DNA of 64,000 nucleotides, taken from the NCBI GenBank assembly GCA_965217605.1, contig CBDCJB010000001.1, positions 62,001 to 126,000 of the forward strand. Reading direction: 5' to 3'. This document shows positions 1-8,510 of this stretch, piece by piece (the stretch's first letter is position 1; every line of letters begins with the position of its first letter). This stretch comes from JAYYZW01 sp965217605. Lineage in GTDB: Bacteria; Pseudomonadota; Gammaproteobacteria; Ga0077536. The notes under the pieces were generated by a model. It did no database searches. It worked only from the letters and a program-made list of their open reading frames with translations, and was not told the DNA's origin. Both the position numbers and the translations under genes were made by a program.

Positions 1-141
1 GCCCGGTTCCATAGGCTTGCGCCAACGTTGCGCCCGTCAGTGCCGAATGGGGCCGTCCGGTGTTGTAGAAGCCGACCCATTGCCTGATGATCCGTTCGGC
101 GTGGAAACCGTCGAGCAACTTATGCAAATAGACCGCCCGGC
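1..141 (-). pseudogene. IS3-family transposase (OrfB) C-terminal fragment
   Basis: The reverse strand reads as the conserved end of an IS3-family integrase-type transposase, with the stretch VGFYNTGRPHSALTGATLAQ followed by AYGTG. The W-x-x-F/Y-Y-N-x-x-R-P-H-S-A-L block is characteristic of this family. The reading frame enters at about 141 and leaves through the left edge, so only some 46 residues near the C-terminus are visible and the catalytic DDE residues lie outside what remains. Upstream of 141 the homology stops abruptly, so the element is truncated at its 5' side or the break marks another insertion. Family assignment is strong; the exact IS is not identified. Confidence 0.8.
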
Positions 142-775
142 TATACGAAAGGTTTAAAAATTCTGAGAGAAAAGGAGAGGTAATAGAGAAGCGGAGGCCG
201 GATATCGGTCTAATTGATTCTAGATATTGAATTGTCGCTCTGTCTTTAATTTATAATACCACAGGTTTGCCGTTCGCACTGTTACAGACGGCACGCAAGA
301 AGTATCTCTGGTCGTGCCTTCTGAATGGACCATAGGGAATATTGCCTTCAGTCAACCCAGAGAAAAGGACGCGCTGGCCTAGTACAATACGATGCGATTC
401 CATCTACATGCCACAGAATACTTACACTAGGCGACGCTGCCTGCTTGATAGCAGGGCATTTTTAGGCTAAATATCTTCGTCATCGCGAAGGGCGTAGGTA
501 AACGACGCCAACAATCGGTGAATACCCGGAATGGCACTAAACTCCACAGGGGTTGGCGGCAGGTATGACGAACCCGGATTTTAGCCCCAGGCGAGAAGCC
601 GAGCCACCAGATGTCTGGGCGTAACCTGCGTATATGACGTACATCGAGGCCCCGCTTCTTCCTGAATTGGCTCGCCAGCAGATACGAAATGGACAAGTAG
701 CGACAAAGTCTTTATCACCGGATTGGTGCGCAAATCCGGATCCTGTCCCAAAAAAATTGATGCTCCTGAATAGCT
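142..775. other. Intergenic stretch without a recognised gene
   Basis: Fairly AT-rich sequence between the IS3 fragment and the AAA ATPase gene. A minus-strand frame around 468-575 gives a protein-like run (SSYLPPTPVEFSAIPGIHRL and on to a TAG stop) that could be the tail of a decayed gene, but I do not recognise the family and it has no start. No promoter can be assigned with confidence. Confidence 0.4.
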
Positions 776-3430
776 ATGACCGCCTTCGATAAGATTTCTA
801 AGTGGGTAAATACGGTGCCTAAATGGCAGAAAGTGGCCGCGCGTCATCTCCTATCTGCTGGGGAAATATCGACTTCGCAGCAAGAACACATAGTCAGTTT
901 GCTAAAGGCTTTTTGCGGTGGCCCAAAGGTTGATGCACGAGAAACCGAGTTAGCGGATTCAGATTCCGGAGAACAAACCGTAACGCAAACGAAAGGGCCC
1001 ACGGTGCTTAAGGCATTACGTGAATTGAAACACGCCAATGCCTTGGCAAAGCAACAAGAATTAGTATTTAGTGAAGAAGCTGTCACAGCTATCTACGGAG
1101 CTAACGCAAGTGGAAAATCCGGATATGTACGAGTTTTAAAAAGAGCATGTCGTGCAAGAGGTGCTGCCTCAAAAGTGTTATCTAATGTATTTAGTGAGGA
1201 GGAAGACCTTCTTGCGTCAGCGCAAATAATTGTAAAAGCAAGCGGAAAAGAGAATTCAATAGATTGGAAAGATATCGAAGTACCGCAAAGCGTTCTTTCC
1301 TCTATTGCTGTGTTTGATATGGATGCCGCTCGATTTTACGTCGACGAAGACCATGATGTTGTGTTTCTCCCATATGGAATGGACATGTTCGAGAAACTTG
1401 GATCACTCTGCGACACAATCAGGGAAGCGCTCAAATCTGAAATCGTAGTCCCGAAAGAGATTCCAGAAGAACTATTAAAAGTCGATCGTTCCGACCCAGT
1501 AGGGGCTCTTATTCATGATTTATCGGGGCACACTAAAACTGAGGACATCGATAAATTGGCTCTACTCAGGGATGATGAAATCGCCAAGACAGAACAGCTC
1601 AATAATACTATTGTTCAATTAAGCGCTAGTGACCCGAAAAAGCTAGCGGCGGCTAAACGACGCACAAAAAATCGAATTTCTGCGGCTAAAGATGCCGCTG
1701 AAATACTAGGCGCATACATCTCCCTCGAATATTTCGAAAAGCTAAAGAATTCGCACAATGAAGCCAAGAAGATATCCGCCGCCTCCGAAATCGCGTCTGC
1801 AGAACGGTTTAATAATGAACCGCTCGCCGGAGTTGGAACTGACGTGTGGAGAGAGCTGTATATTGCCGCCCGCCATTTTTCCGCCGAGGTCGCTTATCCA
1901 AAGCACGATTTTCCAAACGTTGATACAGATAGCCGATGCGTACTGTGTCTCCAAGAGCTTGATGATAAAGCAAAGAATAGATTCTTGGCATTCGACGAAT
2001 TTATGAAGGCAGATTTGGAATCAAAGGCCCAGGAAGCAATTCGACTTCGGGACCAGCTTTGGGAGAGGTTCGAGTCTCAAACTGTTTTCCCTGATGTAAT
2101 TACTACTGAAGTTTTGGACGAAATCGGGGAAATTGAGGTTTCTACAAAGAATGCATTGAAATCATTTCTGATGGATGCCACTGCTATGGTTTCCGCAATC
2201 AAAGAGGCTAAACAAAATGACAACTGGAATATCGAAATTAGTCCGGTTAGCCCCCCATCCGATGCACTTGACCACCTTGCTACGCAACTTGAAGCCGAAG
2301 CCGCGCAGCTTGAGGGCAACTCGGCGCCTGATAAAAGGGTAGCTCTTGAGAAAGAGCGTAATGCACTAGTCGCACGCCAATCTCTGGCGAAATTCAAAAA
2401 AATTATTAAACAAAACGTTGCGATATTAGCGAATAACAAATTATTAAACGATTGTATTACTGCAACGAATCCAGGAAGTATCTCCCGGGCCGGAAGGGAA
2501 ATAATGGGTGAGGTCGTATCCGATGAGTTGAGGAAGAAAGTCTCTCAATATCTACATCGATTCGGCGCAGACCATATCGAACTTGAACTGGCTCACAAAG
2601 TTCGAGCTGGAGCGATATACCACTATATTCGGTTCAAAACTCCCCATTCACGAGCGGTTGAAGTGTCGGAGGTTCTAAGTGAAGGCGAGCAGCGTATTGT
2701 TGCGATCGCAGCCTTTTTAGCGGAGGTTAGTACGATAACTCCCTCTCATGGAATTGTCTTAGATGACCCGACTTCTTCGTTAGATCATGAATGGCGACAC
2801 CAAGTGGCAGAGGTAATGGTTTCGGAGAGTAAAACTCGACAAATCATCATTTTCACGCATGACGTCGTCTTTCTACTGGCACTCTACGACGAAGCGGTAA
2901 AGCAACAAGCTCCTTGGTTACAACACTATATTTACCGTGGGGCGTCCGGAACGGGAATCGTTGGAGATGCAATTGCCCCTTGGAATGGAATGAACGTTCA
3001 TCAAAAAATCGAAATGATCCAAAACTCAATTGAGGATGCAAAAAATATATTCGAACAAGGACAGCCAGACGAATATAGAAGCCATGCGAATGAATGCTAT
3101 AACAAGCTGCGCAAGGCATGGGAATCTGCAGTCGAAGAACGATTATTGAATAAGACTGTCCGTCGATTTTCTAATGAAGTGCAAACTAAACGACTGGAAG
3201 GGGTGGTGGTTGAGAATGAAGATTTTCTAATCGTCGATGAAGGAATGGCCAAATGTTCTAATGCGGTTCATGATCTCGCGCCTGAGCTAAACAAACCCGT
3301 CCCTGGGCCGGACGAAATTAAGGAAGATCTTAATAATCTACGGTCCTTCTTAGATAAGATAAAGGAACGACAACAAGATGCGAAAAGTTCGAGGGCCAAT
3401 TTTAAAAAGCCGCTCGCCCCGGTAGTTTGA
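776..3430 (+). CDS. RloC-like AAA_13 ATPase, candidate anticodon nuclease
   Basis: A cytosolic SMC/Rad50-like ATPase of 884 residues. Seen: Walker A GANASGKS (108-115), an ABC-type signature LSEGEQR (634-640), Walker B VLDDPTSSLD (661-670), and a switch His in FTHD (693-696). Charged, helix-rich segments (about 255-345 and 405-560) flank a CVLC motif at 388-391, the position expected for a Rad50/RloC zinc hook. After the ATPase come Arg779-x3-Glu783 (RKAWE) and His832 (AVHD). This matches the Arg-x3-Glu...His triad of the PrrC/RloC tRNA anticodon nucleases. RloC proteins have about this length and couple DNA-damage sensing to wobble-nucleotide excision. Nuclease function is my inference; it could be an unrelated AAA_13 protein. 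The gene is AT-rich compared with the window, lacks a clear Shine-Dalgarno sequence, and is followed by a small XRE regulator. Confidence 0.65.
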   Translation: MTAFDKISKWVNTVPKWQKVAARHLLSAGEISTSQQEHIVSLLKAFCGGPKVDARETELADSDSGEQTVTQTKGPTVLKALRELKHANALAKQQELVFSEEAVTAIYGANASGKSGYVRVLKRACRARGAASKVLSNVFSEEEDLLASAQIIVKASGKENSIDWKDIEVPQSVLSSIAVFDMDAARFYVDEDHDVVFLPYGMDMFEKLGSLCDTIREALKSEIVVPKEIPEELLKVDRSDPVGALIHDLSGHTKTEDIDKLALLRDDEIAKTEQLNNTIVQLSASDPKKLAAAKRRTKNRISAAKDAAEILGAYISLEYFEKLKNSHNEAKKISAASEIASAERFNNEPLAGVGTDVWRELYIAARHFSAEVAYPKHDFPNVDTDSRCVLCLQELDDKAKNRFLAFDEFMKADLESKAQEAIRLRDQLWERFESQTVFPDVITTEVLDEIGEIEVSTKNALKSFLMDATAMVSAIKEAKQNDNWNIEISPVSPPSDALDHLATQLEAEAAQLEGNSAPDKRVALEKERNALVARQSLAKFKKIIKQNVAILANNKLLNDCITATNPGSISRAGREIMGEVVSDELRKKVSQYLHRFGADHIELELAHKVRAGAIYHYIRFKTPHSRAVEVSEVLSEGEQRIVAIAAFLAEVSTITPSHGIVLDDPTSSLDHEWRHQVAEVMVSESKTRQIIIFTHDVVFLLALYDEAVKQQAPWLQHYIYRGASGTGIVGDAIAPWNGMNVHQKIEMIQNSIEDAKNIFEQGQPDEYRSHANECYNKLRKAWESAVEERLLNKTVRRFSNEVQTKRLEGVVVENEDFLIVDEGMAKCSNAVHDLAPELNKPVPGPDEIKEDLNNLRSFLDKIKERQQDAKSSRANFKKPLAPVV

Positions 3431-3446
3431 GGTGGCCCCACCTTTT
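3430..3446 (+). terminator. Short stem-loop with T-run after the ATPase gene
   Basis: AGGTG-GCCC-CACCT followed by TTT begins at the last base of the stop codon. The stem is only 5 bp, so this is a weak candidate intrinsic terminator. Confidence 0.4.
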
Positions 3447-3461
3447 CAGAGAACTTGGCCG

Positions 3462-3491
3462 CTCGGATTGACCGCACCCCCGTAATCCGAG
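3462..3491. promoter_or_regulatory. Dyad just upstream of the XRE gene, possible operator
   Basis: CTCGGATT (3462-3469) and AATCCGAG (3484-3491) form a perfect 8-bp inverted repeat with a 14-nt spacer, ending 9 nt before the XRE start codon. Small XRE regulators often bind such dyads to repress themselves. The link is inferred from position only. Confidence 0.35.
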
Positions 3492-3500
3492 CCATGCGCG

Positions 3501-3722
3501 ATGTGGGATTGGCCTACCCTGCGCGATTTGCGATTATTGTGGGGAATGCCACAAGAAGAGCTTGCACACGCCTGTGGCTTTGATAGGACTTATATTTCTT
3601 TGCTTGAGCGTGCTAAGCGTCAACCATCACTTACTACAGTTTTCGCGCTAGCTGAACAACTCGATGTGAATTCTGAGAAAATCGTGAGTGAGACTAAGCA
3701 ACGTTTGACACGTCGAAAATAG
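3501..3722 (+). CDS. Small XRE-family helix-turn-helix regulator
   Basis: A 73-residue protein that is almost entirely a Cro/CI-type DNA-binding domain. The helix-turn-helix is seen in GMPQEELAHACGFDRTYISL, followed by LERAKRQPSLTTVFALAEQL, the usual XRE helix 4-5 region. There is no effector domain, so it probably acts as a simple dimeric repressor, likely of its own promoter and perhaps of the neighbouring ATPase. No good Shine-Dalgarno sequence is visible before the ATG at 3501, so the true N-terminus is uncertain. The gene is on the same strand as the ATPase and 70 bp downstream. A pairing of nuclease and regulator is possible but unproven; it could equally belong to a lost restriction-modification control system. 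Confidence 0.8.
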   Translation: MWDWPTLRDLRLLWGMPQEELAHACGFDRTYISLLERAKRQPSLTTVFALAEQLDVNSEKIVSETKQRLTRRK

Positions 3723-3732
3723 ACACCAACGT

Positions 3733-3822
3733 GCGCCATTTCGCTGCCATTGTGAGATCTCGACTCTATAGTTAGTTCTTTACGCTGTGCGCTGAGATCT
3801 CACGCCAAAACGCAAATGGCGC
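3733..3822. repeat. Two-part 90-nt imperfect inverted repeat
   Basis: Outer arms GCGCCATTT (3733-3741) and AAATGGCGC (3814-3822) and inner arms GTGAGATCTC (3752-3761) and GAGATCTCAC (3794-3803) are perfectly complementary. They are separated on each side by exactly 10 unpaired nt, giving a symmetric internal loop and a 32-nt apical loop. It lies 10 nt after the XRE stop. It could be a structured RNA, a transcription stop or a tiny mobile element. Confidence 0.6.
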
Positions 3823-4202
3823 GTCCTGGCGTCATTTCTCTAATCGAGCGAGCTTTTCGATTGCACTTACAGTGCACTTACGAGCATGGAAGCGTGCGAA
3901 TTTAGGCAGCTTCGGAAATCAGTTAACTTATTGATCCATAAGTGGTAAATCCGAGGAAAATCGAACCCCCAACACTCGCATTGCCCATGTCCGCACAGTG
4001 GACTGTCGATCATTTACTGCGCTATATCGATACCTAGTCTGCGGTGAAACGTTACCGCGATGCGCAAGCCGGCGATCCGGTCGCGCTGCTCAGCGGCGAT
4101 CTGAAGGCAGCGTGGGGCGATGCAGAGACGCGATGCGTCACCTGGTCCATGACGGTTCGAACCGGGCGTCGTTGATGACGCGCGATCAGGCGCAGAATTG
4201 CG
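3823..4202. other. No intact gene recognised
   Basis: The first 170 bp show nothing coding. From about 4020 the frames look like decayed coding sequence: one plus-strand frame reads VALLSGDLKAAWGDAETRC and then runs into stops before the glutathione-transferase remnant. I do not recognise the family of this part. Confidence 0.4.
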
Positions 4203-4508
4203 CGCGAAGGGTCTGATTTACAGGAACACCGTGATGGAGTTTACGCCTATACTGAACAATTCAAACTACAGCGCGCGGCGGGCAGCGATTACTTCATCGG
4301 TACGCAGGTTACCGCGGTCGATTTCTATTGGACGGCGTTCTCTGTGCTGTTCAAGATGCTACCCGCGGATCGGATCCCCATAGACCCCGCGATTGCGTCG
4401 TGGTTCGGGGCTTATGACGAGGCCACTGATGCGGCGTTCTCCCCGATCCTGGAAACCCACCGCGATCGGGTCTTCGCTCGATACTTCAAGGACCCGATGG
4501 AATTTTGA
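4203..4508 (+). pseudogene. Glutathione S-transferase C-terminal remnant
   Basis: The frame ending at the TGA at 4506-4508 translates to a typical C-terminal half of a theta/beta-like glutathione transferase. Visible pieces are DYFIGTQVTAVDFYWTAFSV, then PIDPAIASWFGAYDEATDAA and a tail HRDRVFARYFKDPMEF. The N-terminal thioredoxin-fold domain with its catalytic Ser/Cys is missing, and upstream sequence in this frame is interrupted by two stops near 4173. The piece is therefore not expressed as an enzyme. It is out of context next to a mobile-type region, so truncation by recombination is likely. Confidence 0.7.
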
Positions 4509-4533
4509 CGTTCACAAAAGCCGCAGCTCACGG

Positions 4534-5370
4534 TCAACTCGAGCTGCAAATTTCACCTAAAAACGATCTGACGCAGGCGTTGAACGCCTGGGGGTTTTCG
4601 AGATTGCTCACGTGGCCGGTGTCATCCAACACCAGCAGCCGGGCGTCGGGGATTGCCGCGGCCATTCGCTCAGAAATGGAAAGCGGCGTCAGCTTGTCGT
4701 CAGCGCCAACGATAATCTGAACGGGCACCGGGATCGTCGACACATCGGTTACGGGTTGATACATGGTCATACCCTCGATGGTCTTGATGTAGGAATCTTT
4801 GTGCAGCATGCACATGCTGTCGACGAGCTTCTGAACCACCGTTGCCGGCGCCTTAGGGCTGAGTAAGGTCGGCGCCACGAGTGGGGCGATATCCGTCAGT
4901 TGTTTGCCTTCGATCAAAGGCTGGCGCCGTTCGCGTACAAAGCGCTCGCGGCCGGCCTGTGTAAACGACGTATCGAATCCCGGAAACGTATCGGCGAGAA
5001 TGAGGCTTGCGACCCGTGCCGGGTAATGGTCGAAGAAATCGAGCGCAATGCGGCCGCCCATAGAGAGGCCGCACAAATGAGCCCGTTCTACATCGAGATG
5101 ATCGATTAAGCGGCGCAGGTCGTGACTGAAATCCGCAAACTCGAGGGGCCCGTCGTAGTCGTCGCTGTCCCCATAACCGCGCGCGTCCCACGCTACCGCA
5201 AGGTAGTCCGAGGCCAGCGCCTCGAGTTGCGGGGACCAGTTGCTGCGGTTACCGCCGATTCCGTGCAGAAATATGACCGGCGCGCCTGAGCCGGCTGCTT
5301 CATAAGCAAGGCGCGGCGTGCCGGGTACAAATCCGATGCCGGGTTCGATGCCGGCGATGGATGCGGTCAC
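4534..5370 (-). CDS. Alpha/beta-hydrolase, enol-lactonase-like
   Basis: A 278-residue cytosolic alpha/beta-hydrolase. Seen: oxyanion motif FLHGIGG, nucleophile elbow GLSMGGRIAL with the catalytic Ser, acid in IIVGADDKLTP and the His in DDTGHVSNLENP. Order and length match the 3-oxoadipate enol-lactonase/haloperoxidase-like group, but the substrate cannot be read from sequence. It starts with GTG at 5370, and this GTGA overlaps the stop codon of the upstream cupin gene, so the two are translated together. Nothing suggests secretion. Together they look like a small two-gene catabolic or detoxifying unit. Confidence 0.85.
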   Translation of the reverse strand: MTASIAGIEPGIGFVPGTPRLAYEAAGSGAPVIFLHGIGGNRSNWSPQLEALASDYLAVAWDARGYGDSDDYDGPLEFADFSHDLRRLIDHLDVERAHLCGLSMGGRIALDFFDHYPARVASLILADTFPGFDTSFTQAGRERFVRERRQPLIEGKQLTDIAPLVAPTLLSPKAPATVVQKLVDSMCMLHKDSYIKTIEGMTMYQPVTDVSTIPVPVQIIVGADDKLTPLSISERMAAAIPDARLLVLDDTGHVSNLENPQAFNACVRSFLGEICSSS

Positions 5371-5753
5371 GCTTCGGCGTGGTCCCAGGGCAGCGCCATC
5401 GGATCGTCGTCTTGCGTGTGCACCTCGACCGGCGCCATCGCCAAGGTTGCGACGAGATAGAGGTCCTCATCGCCGGTGTTACAGATCTGGTGGACGACGT
5501 TGCGTGGCACGACGACCGTGTCGTCCGCCTTGAAGTGATGATCCTTACCGTCGCAACGGCACACACCTTCGCCTTTCAGAATGACGAGGACTTCCTCGCA
5601 ATTATGGCGGTGCACCGGCGTGGTCGCGCCAGCCTCGATGGTTTGACGCCATACTTCGAAGCTCTCCATCCCATCGCGCTTGCCGGCCAAAGTCTGATGC
5701 TCGAGGCCGGGCAAGTGGTGTTTTTCGATCGTGCTATTTTGGTTGACGTGCAT
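5367..5753 (-). CDS. Small cupin-fold protein
   Basis: A 128-residue single-domain cupin. The first metal motif is seen in TPVHRHNCEEVLVILKGEG (two His and a Glu) and the second cupin motif around VVPRNVVHQICNTGDEDLYL (His). Such proteins bind Fe, Mn or Zn and act as dioxygenases, isomerases or sensors; the reaction is not determined here. I chose the ATG at 5753 because GGAGG lies 7 nt upstream; a GTG at 5756 is the other option. Its stop overlaps the start of the alpha/beta-hydrolase, which suggests a shared substrate. It is divergent from the phosphatase gene, with 68 bp between the starts holding both promoters. Confidence 0.85.
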   Translation of the reverse strand: MHVNQNSTIEKHHLPGLEHQTLAGKRDGMESFEVWRQTIEAGATTPVHRHNCEEVLVILKGEGVCRCDGKDHHFKADDTVVVPRNVVHQICNTGDEDLYLVATLAMAPVEVHTQDDDPMALPWDHAEA

Positions 5754-5821
5754 CACATGGCCTCCGCGCGTAATTCGGGGATAATAATTCGGGGACAGTA
5801 TACGTAATTTGCCATCTGGTC

Positions 5822-7081
5822 GTGATCCAACCGCCGCTCGATAACGTCATCGAAGCCCTTTCCGCGCAACCCGTCATGCCGGGCGACTGGCTGCAACGCT
5901 TGCAAGCGGCGAGCAGCTTGATCTTCGGTGGCGGCGCGATGGCTTTGCTGGCTCGAAAAGACCCGCAAACGGCGTGGCTGGTCGGGCTGATCGACGCGCA
6001 GGGTCGGGTCCTGGTGCAGCCGCCGCAAGCGCTCGAGGATTGCGGGAAGACCACGATTGAGCTCGCGATCCTTGAAGCTCACACGCCGTGCGCAGTGTCG
6101 ATCAATGTTGACCGCGTACCAGGGCTTGCGGACGTTTCGAGCGCTTTACACATCCCCTGGCCACTCGGAATCTCGCGTAAACTCGCGTTCTTGTCCTTTC
6201 CACGGGTTGGCGCCGGCGTCGAGGCGGTCCCGGCCGACGAGCTGTGGTCGTTTCTGATCATTGCCAACAACTTGGTGCGGCGTACCGAAAAGCACGCCCT
6301 GATTGATGCGGGGGCGTGGATTGAAGACGAAATAAAAAAGCTCGCCACGCTGCAAGACCTGCTGAAACCCGCCGATCTACACGACTTTCCCGACGTAGGT
6401 TTCGCGGTCCACTCGCGCCCGCATTCATATGCCGGTGGCGATTACTACGACATCTGGGCGGAAGAGCGCGACGGCGGGCCTGACACGCAGCCGGTCTGTG
6501 CGTTCGGCATTGCGGATGTATCCGGTCATGGGCCAGCAGCGGTTGTCGAAACGGCGATGATCGACACCATCCTCAGGACCTATCCGGACAATATTCCTGA
6601 CAACAAGAGCATGGGGCCGGCGAACCTACTCGATTACCTCAACCGGCATATGTTCACCCGCCGCTCGCGGCCGTCTTTCGCGACGGCTTTTCTAGCGATG
6701 TGGAAGCCGGACGATCGCACCTTGCGTTATGCCTGCGCCGGCCATCCACCGCCCTTGATCAAGCGCGCGAACGCCGGTAAGTGCGCCGCGTTGAACACAG
6801 GGCGAGACATTCCGATTCAGGTGCTGCGTGATTACACCTGGACCGAGCGCACGATCGCGTTGGCGCCAGGCGACGTGCTCGTCGCCTACACCGATGGTAT
6901 CACCGAAGTGTTGTCGCCTGGCGGCGCACAGTTTTCCGAGCGGCGATTGATCGATGCCGTAAACCGAGCGACAAACGATCCCCACGCCATCATCGCTGCT
7001 GTAAGTGATGACCTCCGACGACATGCGAACGGTCGCCTATTTCACGACGACCAAACACTGATCGTCGCCCGTTTTAAATGA
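5822..7081 (+). CDS. PP2C/SpoIIE-type serine phosphatase
   Basis: A 419-residue protein. About residues 1-170 look like a sensor (GAF-like) region, and 200-419 form a SpoIIE/RsbU phosphatase domain. The metal-binding motifs are visible in order: GGDYYD, GIADVSGHGPAA, YACAGHPPPLI, VAYTDGITEV and HDDQTLIVARF. Such enzymes dephosphorylate anti-sigma-factor antagonists or response-regulator partners. No STAS or HPK partner lies next to it, so its target is unknown. Translation starts with GTG at 5822. There are no membrane segments. A strong hairpin directly after the stop closes a one-gene transcript. Confidence 0.88.
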   Translation: MIQPPLDNVIEALSAQPVMPGDWLQRLQAASSLIFGGGAMALLARKDPQTAWLVGLIDAQGRVLVQPPQALEDCGKTTIELAILEAHTPCAVSINVDRVPGLADVSSALHIPWPLGISRKLAFLSFPRVGAGVEAVPADELWSFLIIANNLVRRTEKHALIDAGAWIEDEIKKLATLQDLLKPADLHDFPDVGFAVHSRPHSYAGGDYYDIWAEERDGGPDTQPVCAFGIADVSGHGPAAVVETAMIDTILRTYPDNIPDNKSMGPANLLDYLNRHMFTRRSRPSFATAFLAMWKPDDRTLRYACAGHPPPLIKRANAGKCAALNTGRDIPIQVLRDYTWTERTIALAPGDVLVAYTDGITEVLSPGGAQFSERRLIDAVNRATNDPHAIIAAVSDDLRRHANGRLFHDDQTLIVARFK

Positions 7082-7112
7082 GACAGCCGTTTAAAGCGCG
7101 GCTGTCTGTTTC
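7081..7112 (+). terminator. Intrinsic terminator after the phosphatase gene
   Basis: AGACAGCCG (7081-7089) and CGGCTGTCT (7099-7107) form a perfect 9-bp stem with a 9-nt loop followed by GTTT. Confidence 0.7.
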
Positions 7113-7202
7113 CCATACGGACGTCGCGTCGACGGATCGGTGTCACGCGAGGTACCGTACTGGGAAGATCGTCGCTAACTCAGATCGCTATAAGGAGCGC
7201 TC

Positions 7203-7922
7203 ATGAAAAATCCCAAGTGTGCAAATGGCGTGCTTTGTTGCGTGCTCGCCGTGCTTTCGCTTAACGCTGAATCACAAGACGCATCGTATGATCAATCCGT
7301 TCTTTCCGCGCTGTGTCAACTCTCTGCGGCAGGCGCCTCCGCCCGTTTCGAAATCGCAGAGCAGCTCTTCGGCGGTGGCAATGACGCGGGCCTCAGCGAA
7401 CTTCAAATGTATGAAACGGTTTTAAACCTGTTGCCCTACATCGGTTATCCGCGGACGCTAAGCACTATGGAGCGCTTTCAAAAAGTGTTTCCGAACTACT
7501 TCGCCGAGCGCGCTTCGAGTGAGTCCGCGCGCTCGACCGAACCGTGGCTCGAATTTGCAACGACGAGCTGGGGAGAACGCGGTGCAAAGATCCTGCAAAC
7601 GCTTGCTGGCGGGCCCGAGGAAAACGAAAAGCTCATGCAATGGCTCACCGAGCTCAGTCCCGAATTGGCGGAATGGGTGATCTACGATGACTTCGGCCGC
7701 GTATACGGCCGCACCGGCTTGTCCCTGATCGAACGCGAGGCCATCGTTCTCGGGACCTTGATCGCCCAGGGCGCAAAGGAGATCAAGTTTCATTACAAGG
7801 CCATGCGTCGCGTGGGCGGCGACGACGCTTTGATCGATGCGCTGCTCGATTCCCTATCAGAGATCGTCGATGCAAGCGCGCTGACGGCGGCGCGGCGGTA
7901 TATCGCCGAGGAGCGACAATAA
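7203..7922 (+). CDS. Exported carboxymuconolactone-decarboxylase-like protein
   Basis: A 239-residue protein with a signal peptide (MKNPKCANGVLCCVLAVLSL, cleavage near NAESQ-DA) followed by two CMD/AhpD-type helical repeats. The second shows SLIEREAIVLGTLIAQGAKE and IKFHYKAMRRVGG; the first ends with METVLNLLPYIGYPRTL-like sequence (here YETVLNLLPYIGYPRTLS). The CxxC pair of AhpD reductases is absent, so a decarboxylase-type or non-redox role is more likely. AAGGAG lies 6 nt before the ATG. Export of this family is unusual but seen. It is flanked by the exported NTF2-like protein on the opposite strand. Confidence 0.75.
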   Translation: MKNPKCANGVLCCVLAVLSLNAESQDASYDQSVLSALCQLSAAGASARFEIAEQLFGGGNDAGLSELQMYETVLNLLPYIGYPRTLSTMERFQKVFPNYFAERASSESARSTEPWLEFATTSWGERGAKILQTLAGGPEENEKLMQWLTELSPELAEWVIYDDFGRVYGRTGLSLIEREAIVLGTLIAQGAKEIKFHYKAMRRVGGDDALIDALLDSLSEIVDASALTAARRYIAEERQ

Positions 7923-7948
7923 CGGCTTGCTTGCCCGCGCGTGCGCGA

Positions 7949-8383
7949 TTAACGGCCGATATAGAACTTGTTTACGATTCGCCAGTCACCGTCCACTTTC
8001 GCCAAGTGAAAGGAGTCGGTGTAGACCCCGTTGAAGTCGAACAACACCGTGGCGGCGATATCGCTGTAGATATTGATCGATAGGATCTTGCCGTCCAGGT
8101 CGGGATTCGGATCACGCGCCGACCATTCGTCGACGACCTCCGTCATCGGGCGCACGGTCAGCTTATAGGCGCCGTTATCGTCCTTGAGATAGCCTTTCAT
8201 ATGGCCCGCGTCGACTGCGAAGGCCTTCTCCAGGCGTTCCCTGTCCGCGTGCCGTATCCCGTCGAAATAGTTAAAGATCGTAGTTTTTATCGCGTCGTAG
8301 TCGCTCATTTCATCACCGTAGGCGGGGGATCCGCCGATTACAAAAACCAAAAATAGCATAGCGGCACAGGGAAAACGGCGCAT
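7949..8383 (-). CDS. Exported NTF2-like (lumazine-binding-type) protein
   Basis: A 144-residue protein: a cleavable signal peptide (MRRFPCAAMLFLVFVIGGSP then AYG-D) followed by a SnoaL/NTF2-like alpha+beta domain. The domain runs from DYDAIKTTIFNYFDGIRHAD through FAVDAGHMKGYLKDDNG to the usual end WRIVNKFYIGR. Such proteins often have no assigned enzyme activity. I placed the start at 8383 because GGAGG precedes it and a signal peptide begins there; a longer frame back to 8497 has no signal-like start. It is convergent with the CMD-like gene. Confidence 0.78.
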   Translation of the reverse strand: MRRFPCAAMLFLVFVIGGSPAYGDEMSDYDAIKTTIFNYFDGIRHADRERLEKAFAVDAGHMKGYLKDDNGAYKLTVRPMTEVVDEWSARDPNPDLDGKILSINIYSDIAATVLFDFNGVYTDSFHLAKVDGDWRIVNKFYIGR

Positions 8384-8510
8384 ATGGGTACCTCCGCTGC
8401 AGTCCGAAGGGATCCTTGCTGCGGCGCAACATTGCGGTCCGCAGCATGGACTAGGTGTATTCGATCCGGGATGATACCCCGCTAATCCAATCGTCAACGA
8501 GGGCGCCTTG

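Noticed and set aside
427..847. Two open minus-strand frames near the left edge
   Set aside because: No recognisable motif, no ribosome site and overlap with the ATPase start; most likely non-coding.
3948..3985. tRNA-like 3' end (AATCGAACCCCCAAC)
   Set aside because: Only a T-loop-like match; no acceptor or anticodon stem can be built on either strand.
4612..5109. Plus-strand frames inside the alpha/beta-hydrolase gene
   Set aside because: They lie opposite to a gene with a complete catalytic set and are shadows of it.
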